NCBI GenBank assembly: GCA_039621445.1
Contig: CP154954.1
Location: 28,113,037-28,177,036, forward strand
Source of the DNA: Euglena gracilis
Lineage: Eukaryota > Euglenida > Euglenophyceae > Euglenales
Direction: 5' to 3'
DNA length: 64,000 nucleotides
This document shows positions 43,157 to 52,827 of the stretch, piece by piece. Positions within the stretch are counted from its first letter, which is position 1. Each line of letters begins with the position of its first letter. The notes beneath the pieces are model-generated. The model saw only the letters and a list, made by a program, of their open reading frames with translations. It did no database searches and was not told the DNA's origin. The translations under genes were made by a program, and so were the position numbers.

Positions 43157-43894
43157 TCAAACAGCACCGCCTTGGCAGAGGTCCAGGCCTCCCCATGTGC
43201 TCAGGCCGAAGGGTGAGAAGCCCCACCCCTTCGCCTGACACGGGGGGCCATCCGTCTGCACTTTCCTGGTTTCCACCTGGTTGCAATGCCTGCGGGCATT
43301 GTCCACCACCAGTGGGTGCTCTCCCAGCCCCGCGGGGTGGCTGCAGACGAAATCAACTGCCACGTGTTGCCCCCGTGACCAGTTGATGAGGAGAATGTCG
43401 GCTGGTCTTTTGTTCGCCAAACACTCTGCCTCCTTCTCCACCGCAATGTTGTACCGGGCACACATCGCCGCAAAAGCATCTCGGAATGCATTGTGCCGTT
43501 GGGTGTTTCCATTCTGCTCGCAGCAGACGAAGTGATCCCCGAAGGGATCAATGGACCCCCGACACAGTGGGCACCCCGGCAGCGTGACCCCTGAAGGGAG
43601 GATGGGCAGGCCAAGCCACCACCGTAGTAGCAGCCGGTATTGGGTGTCCGAGAAAGCTGTGTGCTGTGCCTTGCTGGGCAAAGTCCGCAGCCATCCCGTT
43701 GCCACCGGTTGCAGCAACAGCTTGGCCCCAACATGGATCCCGTGGCCAGCTGGCTCGCAGGCACCACCCCACTCTCCTCCGCAGCACCAGAACACGCCAC
43801 CCAACGGTGGTGGGCGGAGAAAGTTGCGGAAATGCAGAGCCAGCGAGTCGACGCGGTCGGCTCTGCCAGGGACCGGGTGAGACGGGCTTGCCAA
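43157..43894 (-). CDS. Retrotransposon zinc knuckle and restriction-like endonuclease part
   Basis: This frame continues the RT ORF after a shift near 43.85 kb: QYRLLLRWWLGLPILPSG, then CPLCRGSIDPFGDHFVCC (Cys/His knuckle), HNAFRDAFAAM, and RPADILLINWSRGQHVAVDF. RPAD...VAVD is the PD-(D/E)XK-like core of the restriction-like endonuclease that nicks target DNA for target-primed reverse transcription. The frame is lost after WGGLDLCQGGAV; the expected tail (LFEVTKRATADMRGW, TLMRHVARQLSARD) is in another frame near 43.0-43.14 kb. Confidence 0.7.
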   Translation of the reverse strand: MASPSHPVPGRADRVDSLALHFRNFLRPPPLGGVFWCCGGEWGGACEPAGHGIHVGAKLLLQPVATGWLRTLPSKAQHTAFSDTQYRLLLRWWLGLPILPSGVTLPGCPLCRGSIDPFGDHFVCCEQNGNTQRHNAFRDAFAAMCARYNIAVEKEAECLANKRPADILLINWSRGQHVAVDFVCSHPAGLGEHPLVVDNARRHCNQVETRKVQTDGPPCQAKGWGFSPFGLSTWGGLDLCQGGAV

Positions 43895-45389
43895 AAGGGA
43901 ACCGTTGTAGCGTGTCTTGCATGTCCGGGGATGGGGTTGCCAACACCGAGGCTGGCACCCCCACTGCTTGGCTGCCGTGCATCCCCAGATTCAGCAAGGC
44001 CGCCATCCGTGCCGCGGGTTGCAACACTTCGGGGTCCGAGATTCCGAGTCCTCCTTGGCGGATGGGCAGGGAGACTTGATCCCATGAACTCTCGGTGATT
44101 CCCAGTCCGAGGAGATCTTGTACGGCTTCCTGCAGCCGTGCCCTGAGAATGAGCGGGGAGTCCCGTGCGTTTTCTCTCTCTGTTGATCGGAGGAGGTGGA
44201 CCACCCGACATCCGTCAAGACAGTGCCGCACTTGCCCCTCTGGGTATCCCCTGAGCCGTTCCAGGAGCAAGGTCGCCCTGTCCACGGTCTCTTCCCATAC
44301 GGCTTGGCATTGTGGTGCTCTTGGCGTGTCCTCTTGTGCTGTGCGCTGCTCCCGCGGGGCATCAATTGGGACGCCCAGGGTCGTGATGCCCCTCGGTCCT
44401 CCAAAGGGAATCACGGGCACTTGTCGTCCCAAGTGGTCTTCTGCCAAACCGTCTGGGTAATGTGGCCCGGCTTGATTGACCGTTTGCATCCCAGGTCCCC
44501 AAAATTTGCACTTGGCCAAATTGAGGTGGAGGCCTACTCGCTCCAGGACCGTGCTGAGGTCATGGAGGCGGGCCAACACCACTGCTGGTTTCCCCACGAT
44601 GTGGCCGTCGTCGAGGTACCAAGACTCCCATGCCAAGTCCCGGGCAAAGCATTGGTCAAGGGCGTAGTCCAAGCCCAGTGCAAAGCCCAAGGGCCCGCAT
44701 GCGTCGCCTTGATGCACTCCGATCTTGCTTGTACACAGGAAGCGCCCTTGGCAGAACAGCGGACTTGGTCCACTGTAGCAAAAGCGCAGCCAGTTGTACG
44801 CCGTGGGTACCTTGGCCAAGCATCCCCGGAGCATTGCATCCCTGCTGATGGAGTTGAAGGCATTGCGCATGTCCACCTGCAACACCACGTAGTCGTTGTC
44901 CCCTTGGAGGTGGCTTGACTGGACGTAGCGTTGCAGGCCCATGCCCACCATCTCGGCGGCGTTGCGCACTCCCACCCCGCACTGCCGCGGTTGTAGGGCT
45001 GCCAACTCCATCGTCACCGCTTCAGAATGGACAAGGCACTTGCCCACCACTCGCCGGAGGGTGTCCCCGACGGCAATGGGCCGCACCCCCCAATCCTTCT
45101 TGCGGAGCGGGATGAGCGTGGAGGCGCATAGCACTTCTCGCACGCTCTCCGGGAATGATGTGGTCAGGGCCGTCGCAGCAAGCTTGCCGAGGGCTTGGAC
45201 CAGGGGCCCCCCCGGCCCCAGCTTTCGGCAACACTCAATGAGGTGGATTGGACGCAGCCCAGATGGTCCGCCTGCGGACCCCGGGGGGAAGGAGACCACG
45301 GCTGCCCAGGCCCGCTTGGACCACTGCTCGTTGCTCTCCTCTTCGTCCATGCCCTCGTCCACCAGGCGGCAGGCAATCGAGGTGGGCAA
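43548..45389 (-). CDS. Reverse transcriptase, R2-like non-LTR retrotransposon
   Basis: A 613-residue open frame. SAGGPSGLRPIHL lies at residues 38-50, motif A VDMRNAFNSISRD at 172-184 (Asp173), motif B GVHQGDACGPLGF at 224-236, and motif C YLDDGHIVG at 258-266 with both catalytic Asp. LNLAKCKFWG follows. These are all the residues needed for polymerisation. The frame reads into non-homologous sequence after about residue 510, where the true protein shifts to the 43894-43157 frame. The protein copies its own RNA at a nicked site. Upstream start choice is uncertain. Confidence 0.8.
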   Translation of the reverse strand: MPTSIACRLVDEGMDEEESNEQWSKRAWAAVVSFPPGSAGGPSGLRPIHLIECCRKLGPGGPLVQALGKLAATALTTSFPESVREVLCASTLIPLRKKDWGVRPIAVGDTLRRVVGKCLVHSEAVTMELAALQPRQCGVGVRNAAEMVGMGLQRYVQSSHLQGDNDYVVLQVDMRNAFNSISRDAMLRGCLAKVPTAYNWLRFCYSGPSPLFCQGRFLCTSKIGVHQGDACGPLGFALGLDYALDQCFARDLAWESWYLDDGHIVGKPAVVLARLHDLSTVLERVGLHLNLAKCKFWGPGMQTVNQAGPHYPDGLAEDHLGRQVPVIPFGGPRGITTLGVPIDAPREQRTAQEDTPRAPQCQAVWEETVDRATLLLERLRGYPEGQVRHCLDGCRVVHLLRSTERENARDSPLILRARLQEAVQDLLGLGITESSWDQVSLPIRQGGLGISDPEVLQPAARMAALLNLGMHGSQAVGVPASVLATPSPDMQDTLQRFPFGKPVSPGPWQSRPRRLAGSAFPQLSPPTTVGWRVLVLRRRVGWCLRASWPRDPCWGQAVAATGGNGMAADFAQQGTAHSFLGHPIPAATTVVAWPAHPPFRGHAAGVPTVSGVH

Positions 45390-45419
45390 ATCCCCTGCCA
45401 GAGCCAGAGCAAGAAATTA

Positions 45420-45665
45420 AGAAAGAACTTTGGTAATAAAAAAAACACGGTGGGTAGCACAGCTTCACCCAACCGTGCCCCGGGCCCAGGGAAACGTCTC
45501 TTTTGGCCCTCACAAGAGGAACCCCCTTGTGACTCCCTGTGCCGCCACAGGTCGCGGGTTGCTATACTATGGGTGTTATGTACAGAAGAGAGGAGTGCCG
45601 AGTAACTGTGAAGAGTGCCGTGGTTAGCGGTAAGAGGAAGATGAGCAAAGGTGACCTTCAATATA
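45420..45665 (-). promoter_or_regulatory. 5' leader of the R2-like element
   Basis: On the minus strand: a TATATATTGAAGGTCACC block at the outer end, then a segment with GGCGGCACAGGGAGTCACAAGGGG and CCCTGGGCCCGGGGCACGG. The latter recurs at 41530-41610 with GGGCGCACAGAGAGTCACGAGG. Shared leader between a long and a deleted element, so it probably holds the promoter and RNA 5' end. Confidence 0.4.
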
Positions 45666-45996
45666 TAGTGGGCGGGCAGGGGGGGGGTGTTTGTACCTCC
45701 TTTGCCACGGGATGGCGTGTTTGTGTCGGGATTTTGCTCTTCTTGCCGTTGGATGGCATGTGTGCGTCAGGTCCTTAGGTGGTGGGTCAGGGAGGGAGTG
45801 TCAGCTTGGGCTTGGGCTGTTTTGCTCCATGGATTCATGGGTTGGGGTTAATTTTTGCCTTGGTCTCGAACATATGGCTACAATGACGATGGTGGCATAC
45901 CAAGGAGAGGATATAGAGGAAATGAAGCGGGTAGGGTTCAAGTGGAGGGGATGGGTTAACCAAGGTCAACAGGTGGCAGGTGGTTGGCAAAGGTGT

Positions 45997-46503
45997 TTAT
46001 TGGGAATACGGGAGGTGGCAACCGGCAGACAGGTCAATGTCATTTGACAGGTTGGTGTAGAAGCTCCATACCAGTTGTTCAGAGATTTCTTTGGCCAGGG
46101 TTAGCGAGAGTCCTTGCCACACTTCTGCTTCGGTTTGGCGCTGAAGCCAACCCTCCCTTTGCCCTATCAAGGCTTTGAGGAGGGTGGACATCAGAGAACG
46201 GCCTTGTTGCCCCAGGCCGCCAAAGCAATCAAGCACAAACGGGGTAAGGCGCCAACCTCGTCTCGAACAAGTTGCGTCATATTTGCGGTGTTTGTCTGCT
46301 TCTTGTTTTTCTTGCCAAATCGGAAGTTGTGCGGCACGGCTCAGAGGGTTGCTTGGGGTCTGTGTGTGACGAATGGTGACGTCGATGGCGACCGGGCCCT
46401 CACTGTCAAGGCGAGGGATGAAGATATCACCAGGGCGGGAGTTGTCATCAGCCCGTTGTTCTTTTTTTGGCTTGGAATCCGGCACGTTGAGCCAAGGAGG
46501 CAA
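45997..46503 (-). pseudogene. R2-like retrotransposon C-terminal ORF (168 aa)
   Basis: The frame begins with RPGDIFIPRLDSEGPVAIDV, the endonuclease core seen in related copies as RPADI...VAVD. It continues AAQLPIWQEKQEADKHRKYD, RRGWRLTPFVLDCFGGLGQQ and LVWSFYTNLSND-stop region. It lacks the RT. It lies head-to-tail just upstream of the longer element, so the two may be a tandem insertion. Clean over 168 codons, which suggests fairly recent activity. Confidence 0.65.
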
Positions 46504-46715
46504 GGAAGTCTTGGACCGCTGCTAAGAAAGAACTTCAAATTAGGAATTGATCCTATGGTTTCCAGGGAGAGAAAAGCAGGGACAAAAAAAGGAAAAACCC
46601 GAGAGACAAACCTTTTTAAGAAATAAATATTTTTTTGAATTTAAACTTGCTTACTGCTTTAAATGGCGTTTTGAATGGACGCTGTGGTTTCTGTCACTTT
46701 CAGGGATATTCCAAC

Positions 46716-49700
46716 ATGGAACTCGCAATCCCTGAAGCATCTACAACTATTTGTGTCGGAAACCTTCCCGACTATATGAGCAGGAATCACTCTCCAGTGA
46801 GATTTCTTGCTCTTTTTTTGATTGGTTCCTGTTGTAAACTGCTCGTGAATTCCGCCTTATGTTCAAATTCGCAAACGGTGTCCAACGGTGCATCATCAAT
46901 CACACCAAGGCTGGACACCAGGTTGGTTATGCAAGGTTTGGAACGGCACAAGAAGCACAAGCCGCCATTGAATGGCTTGCGCAGGGCTGCTGAAAATGAT
47001 ATGAAGTTTTATGTGAAATTTTCAACCTGACAGCTTCCCTGATGCTCACGGATACCCGATTGACGAGGACTTCCCAAACACTTTGAAAGTTTTCATGTCT
47101 TCAACTCAATTGCGCGATGCCCTTCCTGGCACCCGACCAAAGCGCCCGCTGGACAATGGTTTTGGCGCACCTGCAGCGAAATTCCCACGTTTGGGGGGAG
47201 TGCACAGAATTTGACAACTGTTCAAATGTGCTTGTGAGAGGCCCAGGTTTCTCTGAGCACTTTTTCTGATCTGCAAAGTGTGAGAACCATGAGGAAGTCA
47301 AATCAACCTGGAACCTCACTAATGGAAATGAACCAGTTGTGATGTTGTTTGATTTTGGTTTTTGCTTGTTCAAAAAATCGGAAGAAACAAAGAAAATTTT
47401 GTTTTTGGCAGGGACTCTATTCTTTGGACAACTTGTCTTTTCAAAAACTGACCAAATGCAGAAGCCCACACCAACCAGAACTTATGGAGAGAATGCGAAT
47501 CGCCAAAACCTGCACGTTGGGGGTTGCTGGATACTGTCTGCCTCGCCTCAGAAGACCACTTTTTAGAGCACTTTTGGTGATTCAAGTCCTTGGTTGACTC
47601 AAAGGTACTTGTTCGCTACTCGACCGCCAGTTTATTGTGAGGTTATTTGAAGGGTAGGGTTAGGTGCGCACATGGCCATGTTGCACAACATGTCCATGTG
47701 CGCACCTAACCCTACTCCTTCAATAACCTTAAATATTCCAATAAGACTTTGAAAAATTTCGGTGGCGGTCGGGTAGCGAACAAGTACTGACTCAACGGAT
47801 TCAAGGTCGTTGGGTTCTTGATTACCAGGACCTTTTTGGCGGTTTTTTCCTTGGAGGAATTTTTGTGTGAAGCGGACGCAACAACAAGCAAGGTAAACCG
47901 TCATTGTCAAAAAAAAGGACTTCGGTGCCCTGAGGTGCTTGGGCCACCTCTTCAACCAAGCCACCTCGTTTCACCTCATGTCAAATTCTGAAATGCCTTT
48001 TGCTGCAGCTCCTGGGTTCATTGGTGGCCGTGGTTTTGGCAAAGGTGCTGGAAAAGGCCGTGGGAAAGGTGGTGCACAGGCTGAATTTCAAGGCAATGCC
48101 GACCGGGGGTTCCTGCCAGGCTGTATTTTAGTCGGGTGCCGACCCCACCCCGGGGGGGGGGGGCAGGCACTCCAAGGCCCCCCTGATCCGACCGTAGGGC
48201 ACATGGCCAAAAGTGCCCTGGCACAACCCCGGCGCCGGGGAGCCAAAAATGGCCTATCCTCAAAGGAATGTGCCTGGGCACAGACCGAAATCCGACCCCC
48301 CCGGGGGGGGTAGTGCCCAGGATTTGATATAAGGAGGGCGTACATGGTTTAGGTGGGGGGGTGTCCCCCACCCCCCACCCCTCCTGGCCCGCAGGGGGGG
48401 CCGGACCACCCCACCTGCCAGGGGGGTCCGGACCGACCCTGGGGGGGGGGCACCCGGGACCCCTCCCCAAAAGGGTCATTTTTTCCTCCGGCACTTTGCG
48501 TCGAAAATTTTTGCATTTTTGGCAAATTTTTGGGTACTTATCTGTTATCGCACGACATACCCCCCCCCTTCGGTTATCGCACGACACCCTTTTTTGGGGT
48601 TATTTAAAGGAATAGGGTTAGGTGCGCACATGCTACGTTGCGCTACATGGCCACGTTGCGCTACATGGCCATGTAGCGCAACATGGCCATGTAGCGCAAC
48701 GTGGCCATGTAGCGCAACATTGCATGTACGCACCTAACCCTACTCCTTCAAATAACCCTATAAAACCTAAAAATAAGGCGTCGTGCAATAACCGAAAGGG
48801 GGGGGTATGTCGTGCGATAACAGATAAGTACCAATTTTTGCCCAAAGAGTGCCCAAAATGGCACTTTTGGTCGTTTTGGGGGGTCAAAAATTTTCGGTCA
48901 CCCAGACCGAGCCACTGTTTAGGTGGGGGGGTGTCCCCCCCACCCCCCCCCCCTCCGGCCCCGGGGGGGTCCGGACCCCCCCCCCCCCACCGTCCTTATA
49001 TCAACCCTGGTAGTGCCTGCCTGAGCAGGCACTCTGGACCAGGGTTGGTAAAAAAACAGCATTTTGGGCACTTTTTGGCCCACGACCTGGCAGGCACTGC
49101 CCCCCCCCCCACCTGCCTAAATCACTCCCAAACCCCCTCCCCCAATTTCAATTTCAGCCTGGTGGTGTAGCCTCCAGCCCCTCATCCGTTTATGTTGGAG
49201 GTGTACCCCATGACTGGGATGAGCCCAGGGAAGTGCCAAGTGTTTCCAGAGCACAGACGCAGCATACTTCCAACACACCCCACCATCCGTTACTTGGGGG
49301 GTCAGGCCCAGGCAATTGCTTAAGCACAGACCAACCAACCCCCCCCCCCCCGGGGGGGGGGGACTGGTTTTTTCAAAGTGACTGACTGGTTTTGGGCCCG
49401 GACCCCCTCCCCCCCGGGGGGGGGGGTCGGCCAGGAGTGGGCAAAAGTGGCTTGAGTGACCCCGGCGCCAAAGGCGCCGGAAAAATTTTTTGGGCCTTAA
49501 ATGGCCTAAAGTGACTGGAAAGTGGCCGTTTTTCTGAGTGGCCGACCCCCCCCCCCCCGGGTGACTGGCTGGTTTTTTGAAAATGAGTGACTGACTGGTT
49601 TTTAAAAAAGTGGAGTGACCCCCCCCTCCCCCCCCCCGGTCGGTAAGCAATTGTATGGTCAGGCCGATCAAGATCTTCTCATGCAAAAGCAAAAATCTTC

Positions 49701-52700
49701 GGTCCCAACCTGCCTTTTGAGCCAAGCCCAATTGCCCGGAGAAACCAACCCACCCAAAAGGGGGGGTCCGCACCCCTCCAGTCCCGGAGAGTGACACCCC
49801 CGCTTAAGAGAGAGTGACACCCCATCCAGGCCCTGGGGGGGGGGGTGGGTGCTGGGGTTTTCAGTGTGACTGACTGGTTTTTGGCCTGGACCCCTCCCCC
49901 GGGGGGGGGTTGGCAAAAAAACCCACAAAACTGACCCAGCCGGAAAATTTTTTTGCAGTTTTTTCATGTTTTGGGCCAAGTTTCCCTTGGATTCCAGAGT
50001 GACCGACCCCCCCCCCCCCCGGGGGGTCGTGGCTGACTAGCTTCCCGAAAAAAGTGACTGAAGGATGGCCAAAACGGGCACCCTAACAAAATCCCTTTGT
50101 GTGTGCACCCAGATGAACTTACCCTCACCCCCCCCCCCTATTTGGCCCCTCCCCTAATTGGCTTATTGGGGTCCCGTTGGATGGTCCATTAGCCAATTAG
50201 GGGGGGGGGGTCAGGCTTATTGGCCATTGGCCGGGGTAACCCCCCCCCTAATTGTCCCCCCCCCCCCTAATTGGGGGTCCGAAGGAGCCCGGCCATTAGC
50301 CAAATAGAGGGGGGGGGTGAGGGTAATGAAGGTGTCTGGTAGGTAAAATAGCCCCTCTGTATGTTCCACAGGGTTTGGCCAAGGGTTTTTATGCTTCTGA
50401 AATGGAAAACCATGGAGGTCGTTTCCACCGACCATATGGTCCGGCCGACCATGGTCGGCCCGACCATGGTCGGCCCGACCTATTGTCAAAAGTCCTTTGA
50501 AAAGGGGGGGGGTAATGCGGTTCATTGGCTACCACCTCCCCCCCCCTAATTGACCCCCCCCCCCAAATGACCAAATGCCCCGGGGAAATTTTTTTCTACA
50601 CACAAATTGTGGCTGAGCCCAGATTTCAGCCTGAAAACGTGTTCAGCCAGGGGGCCCCCCGAAGGGAATTAGGTTAAGAAGTCAGACCTAAAATGGGGCC
50701 TGATTTTGGCCCTAATTTGAATCAAATTTAGGCCTGGCAACCCTGATAACCCTAAAATTTCCGCCTTGGAAAATATAAAAAAATTCAGATGGCGGCCCCA
50801 TGCCGAACAAGTACCACTGACCCCCCTTAGGACCGACTTTCCGGGTTTCTGGGACCCCCCAAATGGTCAAATTTTCCTTTCCGGCGCCTTGCACCAACTT
50901 TTTTTGCATTTTTGGCAACTTTGCCAAAACAGAATTCCCCAAATAATACTCCCAGAATATTTTGGTCCACCAAAGTCCCCGAAGGGGGAAGGGGGGTATT
51001 TGGCGAAAATTTTCGTATTTGTATGTTTGGTTGTGAAATGCAAATGGCAAAACTATCCTTAAACCCCCCCATAGTCCCCCTGGCTTTATATGTAAAATTT
51101 TTTTCGTTGTTTTGGATGATAATATTCATCAAGTTTCTACTTGGCCTCCCGGGGGGGGGGGGCAAGTAGAATGTCCAGGGGGCTCCGCAAAAATTTTGGG
51201 TGTTTGGAGTTCGGCCCAACTTTAGGCCTTACTCAAAGAGGGTTAGGTGTAAAAGTTAGGCCGAACTCCTAACCCAAACCCTACTCCATCAATAACGCAA
51301 AAATGTTTTTGACCCCCCTGGCTGGGGCAAGTAGAATCTTGTTGCTGATTATTTATCAAAGGCATTTACAAGGTTTGGCAATTTGATTAATGTCGCAATG
51401 GTGCTCCTTGTGATATTTGGGAATTTCCAAATTGTTTCATTATAAAACAATGTCAACGGAAGGCTGGCAGGTGTGATGGACACATGGCACTGGACACCCA
51501 TTTCCAACAACCAAGCGAGATTCAAAGTGGCTCTTCTCTTCAATTGACTGCCCTCCAGTCCCTGTTTGAAGGATTTGGAACAATCACCAAAGTGCAGCTC
51601 ACTCGTGGAAGCAACCCAGTTGGGAATACCCAGGGATGTTTGCAGTGGAGGCTGTTTCTCATCGATTCCATTGATAGGGAAAAGGTAATGACCCATTCTG
51701 TAACAACTGAGTGTTATACGCTTGCACTGTATCAGAGACCTCGATGATGATTGAGGTTTTTCAAGTTGTTGGTTCACAATCATCACAAATGAAAGATGTG
51801 GTTGACTGAAAATGTCGTTGTGATATTCCAAGGAGGAACCTGCTGCAGCAATGCAAAAGTGTGCTATCCAGTGAAGGCTTTTCTAAACTCAGAAGGCCCC
51901 CCCCCCCGGCGGGGTCACAGACCAGAAATTTTTTTAAGTTTCATGACCCGGTGGATGGGTCCCGGCCGAACCCCCTGGGGGGGGGGCAGGGCGAGTGGGA
52001 ACCATGCCCCCCCGAGCTATTCCCATGGGGCGGGCGGGATTAGGTCACTGTCATAGCACTTTTTATGAAGAAAGTCCAAAAAGTGCAGTCCAAAAAAGCG
52101 CAGTCCAAAATTGACGTTTTTTTTGACGTTTTCAAAAAGCACTTTTTGTCAAAAGTGCTCAATATTGACCATTTGGAATAGCTCGGGGGAGTATGGTGCC
52201 CCGCTGGAGGCAGGGTTTTCTTCTATTCGCGCCGATGTTTTTTTCAGACCCCAAAATTGACCACGAAGGTGCCCCCCCCCCCCCCCCGGAAGCCGAGTGT
52301 TTTGGTCCAGGCCCCCCCCCCCCCCTGCTGGGTCCTAAAAACCCCTCTGACACAGATGGGCTGGAGGCGTTTCGGTTTTCAGTGCGAAGTGCCGAAGAGA
52401 AATGCAAAAGAAACCTCATTTCCACCTCGGCTCACAGCGCCGGAGGAAATTTTTCCCCAGTCTGGGGGTCCCCGGGGGTCTAACTAGTCCATTTTTTCCA
52501 GTGTCCAGCAAAATGGCTAGCCACTGGATCCGCTGAGTTCCTCAAGCAATGGCCTGTTCACAACAGGCGACATTTCCATGATGGTTTACTGGCCAAAAAC
52601 CACAAAACCTGCTGCTTGCTTTACCTGCCGAATTTGTCACCGTCAGTTGATTTTTGTTTAGAATCAGGCACCTGGACACTGAAGCCTGCATCTCTGATGC

Positions 52701-52827
52701 CATTGCATTCATCCACTTCACAACCCCAGAGGAGGCCCAAGGCGCCATCCAGAGCATGAACAACTACCCGCTGGATGAGACCCGTCACCTCGTGGTGCGG
52801 GGCAACACCAGCAGCCCACGAATCTAG
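46716..52827 (+). CDS. Two-RRM RNA-binding protein, paralogue 1
   Basis: At least seven exons. Start ATG 46716 after a CTTTCAG acceptor: EASTTICVGNLPDYMS (RNP2 of RRM1). 46848-46985: FRLMFKFANGVQRCIINHTK and QVGYARFGTAQEAQAAIEWL (RNP1). 47034-47187: YPIDEDFPNTLKVFMSSTQL. 48009-48079: Gly/Lys-rich GFIGGRGFGKGAGKGRGKGG. 49158-49223: SVYVGGVPHDWDE (RNP2 of RRM2). About 51541-51630: TALQSLFEGFGTITKVQLTR. About 52695-52827: AIAFIHFTTPEEAQGAIQSM, ending SPRI-TAG. The RRM1 layout resembles RBPMS/couch potato/Whi3-type RRMs. Likely binds mRNA; targets unknown. The first intron lacks an obvious AG, so expression is uncertain. A paralogue follows at 56097. Confidence 0.7.
47580..47812. mobile_element. 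Foldback element in paralogue 1
   Basis: Outer arms GTTGACTCA-AGG-TACTTGTTCGCTACTCGACCGCC and its inverted copy GGCGGTCGGGTAGCGAACAAGTACTGACTCAAC. Inner arms GGTTATTTGAAGGGTAGGGTTAGGTGCGCACATGG. GATTCAAG occurs close to both ends but does not sit symmetrically, so no target duplication is claimed. Confidence 0.55.
48318..49009. mobile_element. TIR element nested in the introner, exact TSD GTAGTGCC
   Basis: Ends CAGGATTTGATATAAGGA and TCCTTATATCAACCCTG. Flanks GTAGTGCC at 48310-48317 and 49010-49017 are identical. Same family as 24307-24737, and it is itself interrupted by the 300-bp element at 48533. Confidence 0.85.
48533..48832. mobile_element. 300-bp foldback MITE, third nesting level, exact TSD AATTTTTG
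   Basis: Both ends are GGTACTTATCTGTTATCG, inverted, followed by matching GCACGACATACCCCCCC arms of about 100 bp. Octamer AATTTTTG flanks both sides (48525-48532, 48833-48840). Removing the element and one octamer restores the sequence of the related copy at 24.5 kb. The centre has CATGGCCATGTAGCGCAA repeats. Confidence 0.9.
50119..50326. mobile_element. MITE, TTACCCTCACCCCC family
   Basis: Ends TTACCCTCACCCCCCCCCC and GGGGGGTGAGGGTAA. Interior blocks CCATTAGCCAATTAGGGG and GGCCATTGGCCGGGGTAACC match 31772-31967 in reverse. No target duplication seen. Confidence 0.6.
51125..51340. repeat. Foldback repeat with TTCTACTTG ends
   Basis: TTCTACTTGGCC and GGCAAGTAGAA bound a mirrored interior (GAGTTCGGCC...GGCCGAACTC; AGGGTTAGGTGTAAAAGTTAGG). 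It is related to the 4580 element through the AATAACGCAAAAAT-TTTTTGACCCCCC end. Confidence 0.5.

Larger units (their letters stand above)
42669..45665 (-). mobile_element. R2-like (RLE-type) non-LTR retrotransposon
   Basis: On the minus strand the element starts near the TATATA/MSKGDLQYI block at 45665, continues through a 250-bp leader, the RT ORF, the endonuclease frame and a GC-rich 3' part, and ends at a short A run (T11 on the plus strand, 42669-42679). RT and restriction-like endonuclease together place it in the R2 branch. Frameshifts near 43.85 and 43.16 kb mean it is probably not active, unless these are sequencing errors. Confidence 0.6.
48077..49161 (+). mobile_element. Introner forming the intron of paralogue 1 (8-bp TSD)
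   Basis: Ends CAGGCTGAATTTCAA and TTCAATTTCAGCCTG are inverted. Flanks GTGGTGCA (48069-48076) and GTGGTGTA (49162-49169) match 7 of 8. The intron 48080-49157 starts GC and ends AG, both inside the TIRs. Joining gives GGAQPGGVASSPSSVYVGG, where paralogue 2, uninterrupted at this site, reads GGAVASPTSVYVGG. It carries a nested element (48318-49009). Confidence 0.85.
49170..51540. other. Large intron of paralogue 1, repeat-filled
   Basis: It contains at least three GAGTGACTGACTGGTTTTT-C/G-run units (49370-50060), the MITE 50119-50326, a GGTCGGCCCGACCATGGTC palindrome near 50440-50480, a copy of the 25150 repeat at 50587-50665 and a foldback at 51125-51340. No coding frame of the RRM gene was seen between the exons. 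Confidence 0.5.

Noticed and set aside
43201-44211. 336-residue minus ORF
   Set aside because: It overlaps the RT and endonuclease frames and shows no motif of its own; it is a GC-rich shadow.
43157-45389. LINE-1-type (APE endonuclease) element
   Set aside because: No apurinic endonuclease domain was seen upstream; the RPAD...VAVD endonuclease is downstream of the RT, as in R2-type elements.
51125-51345. 8-bp duplication around this foldback
   Set aside because: Flanking octamers (ATCATCAA-type and TCTTGTTG-type) do not match.
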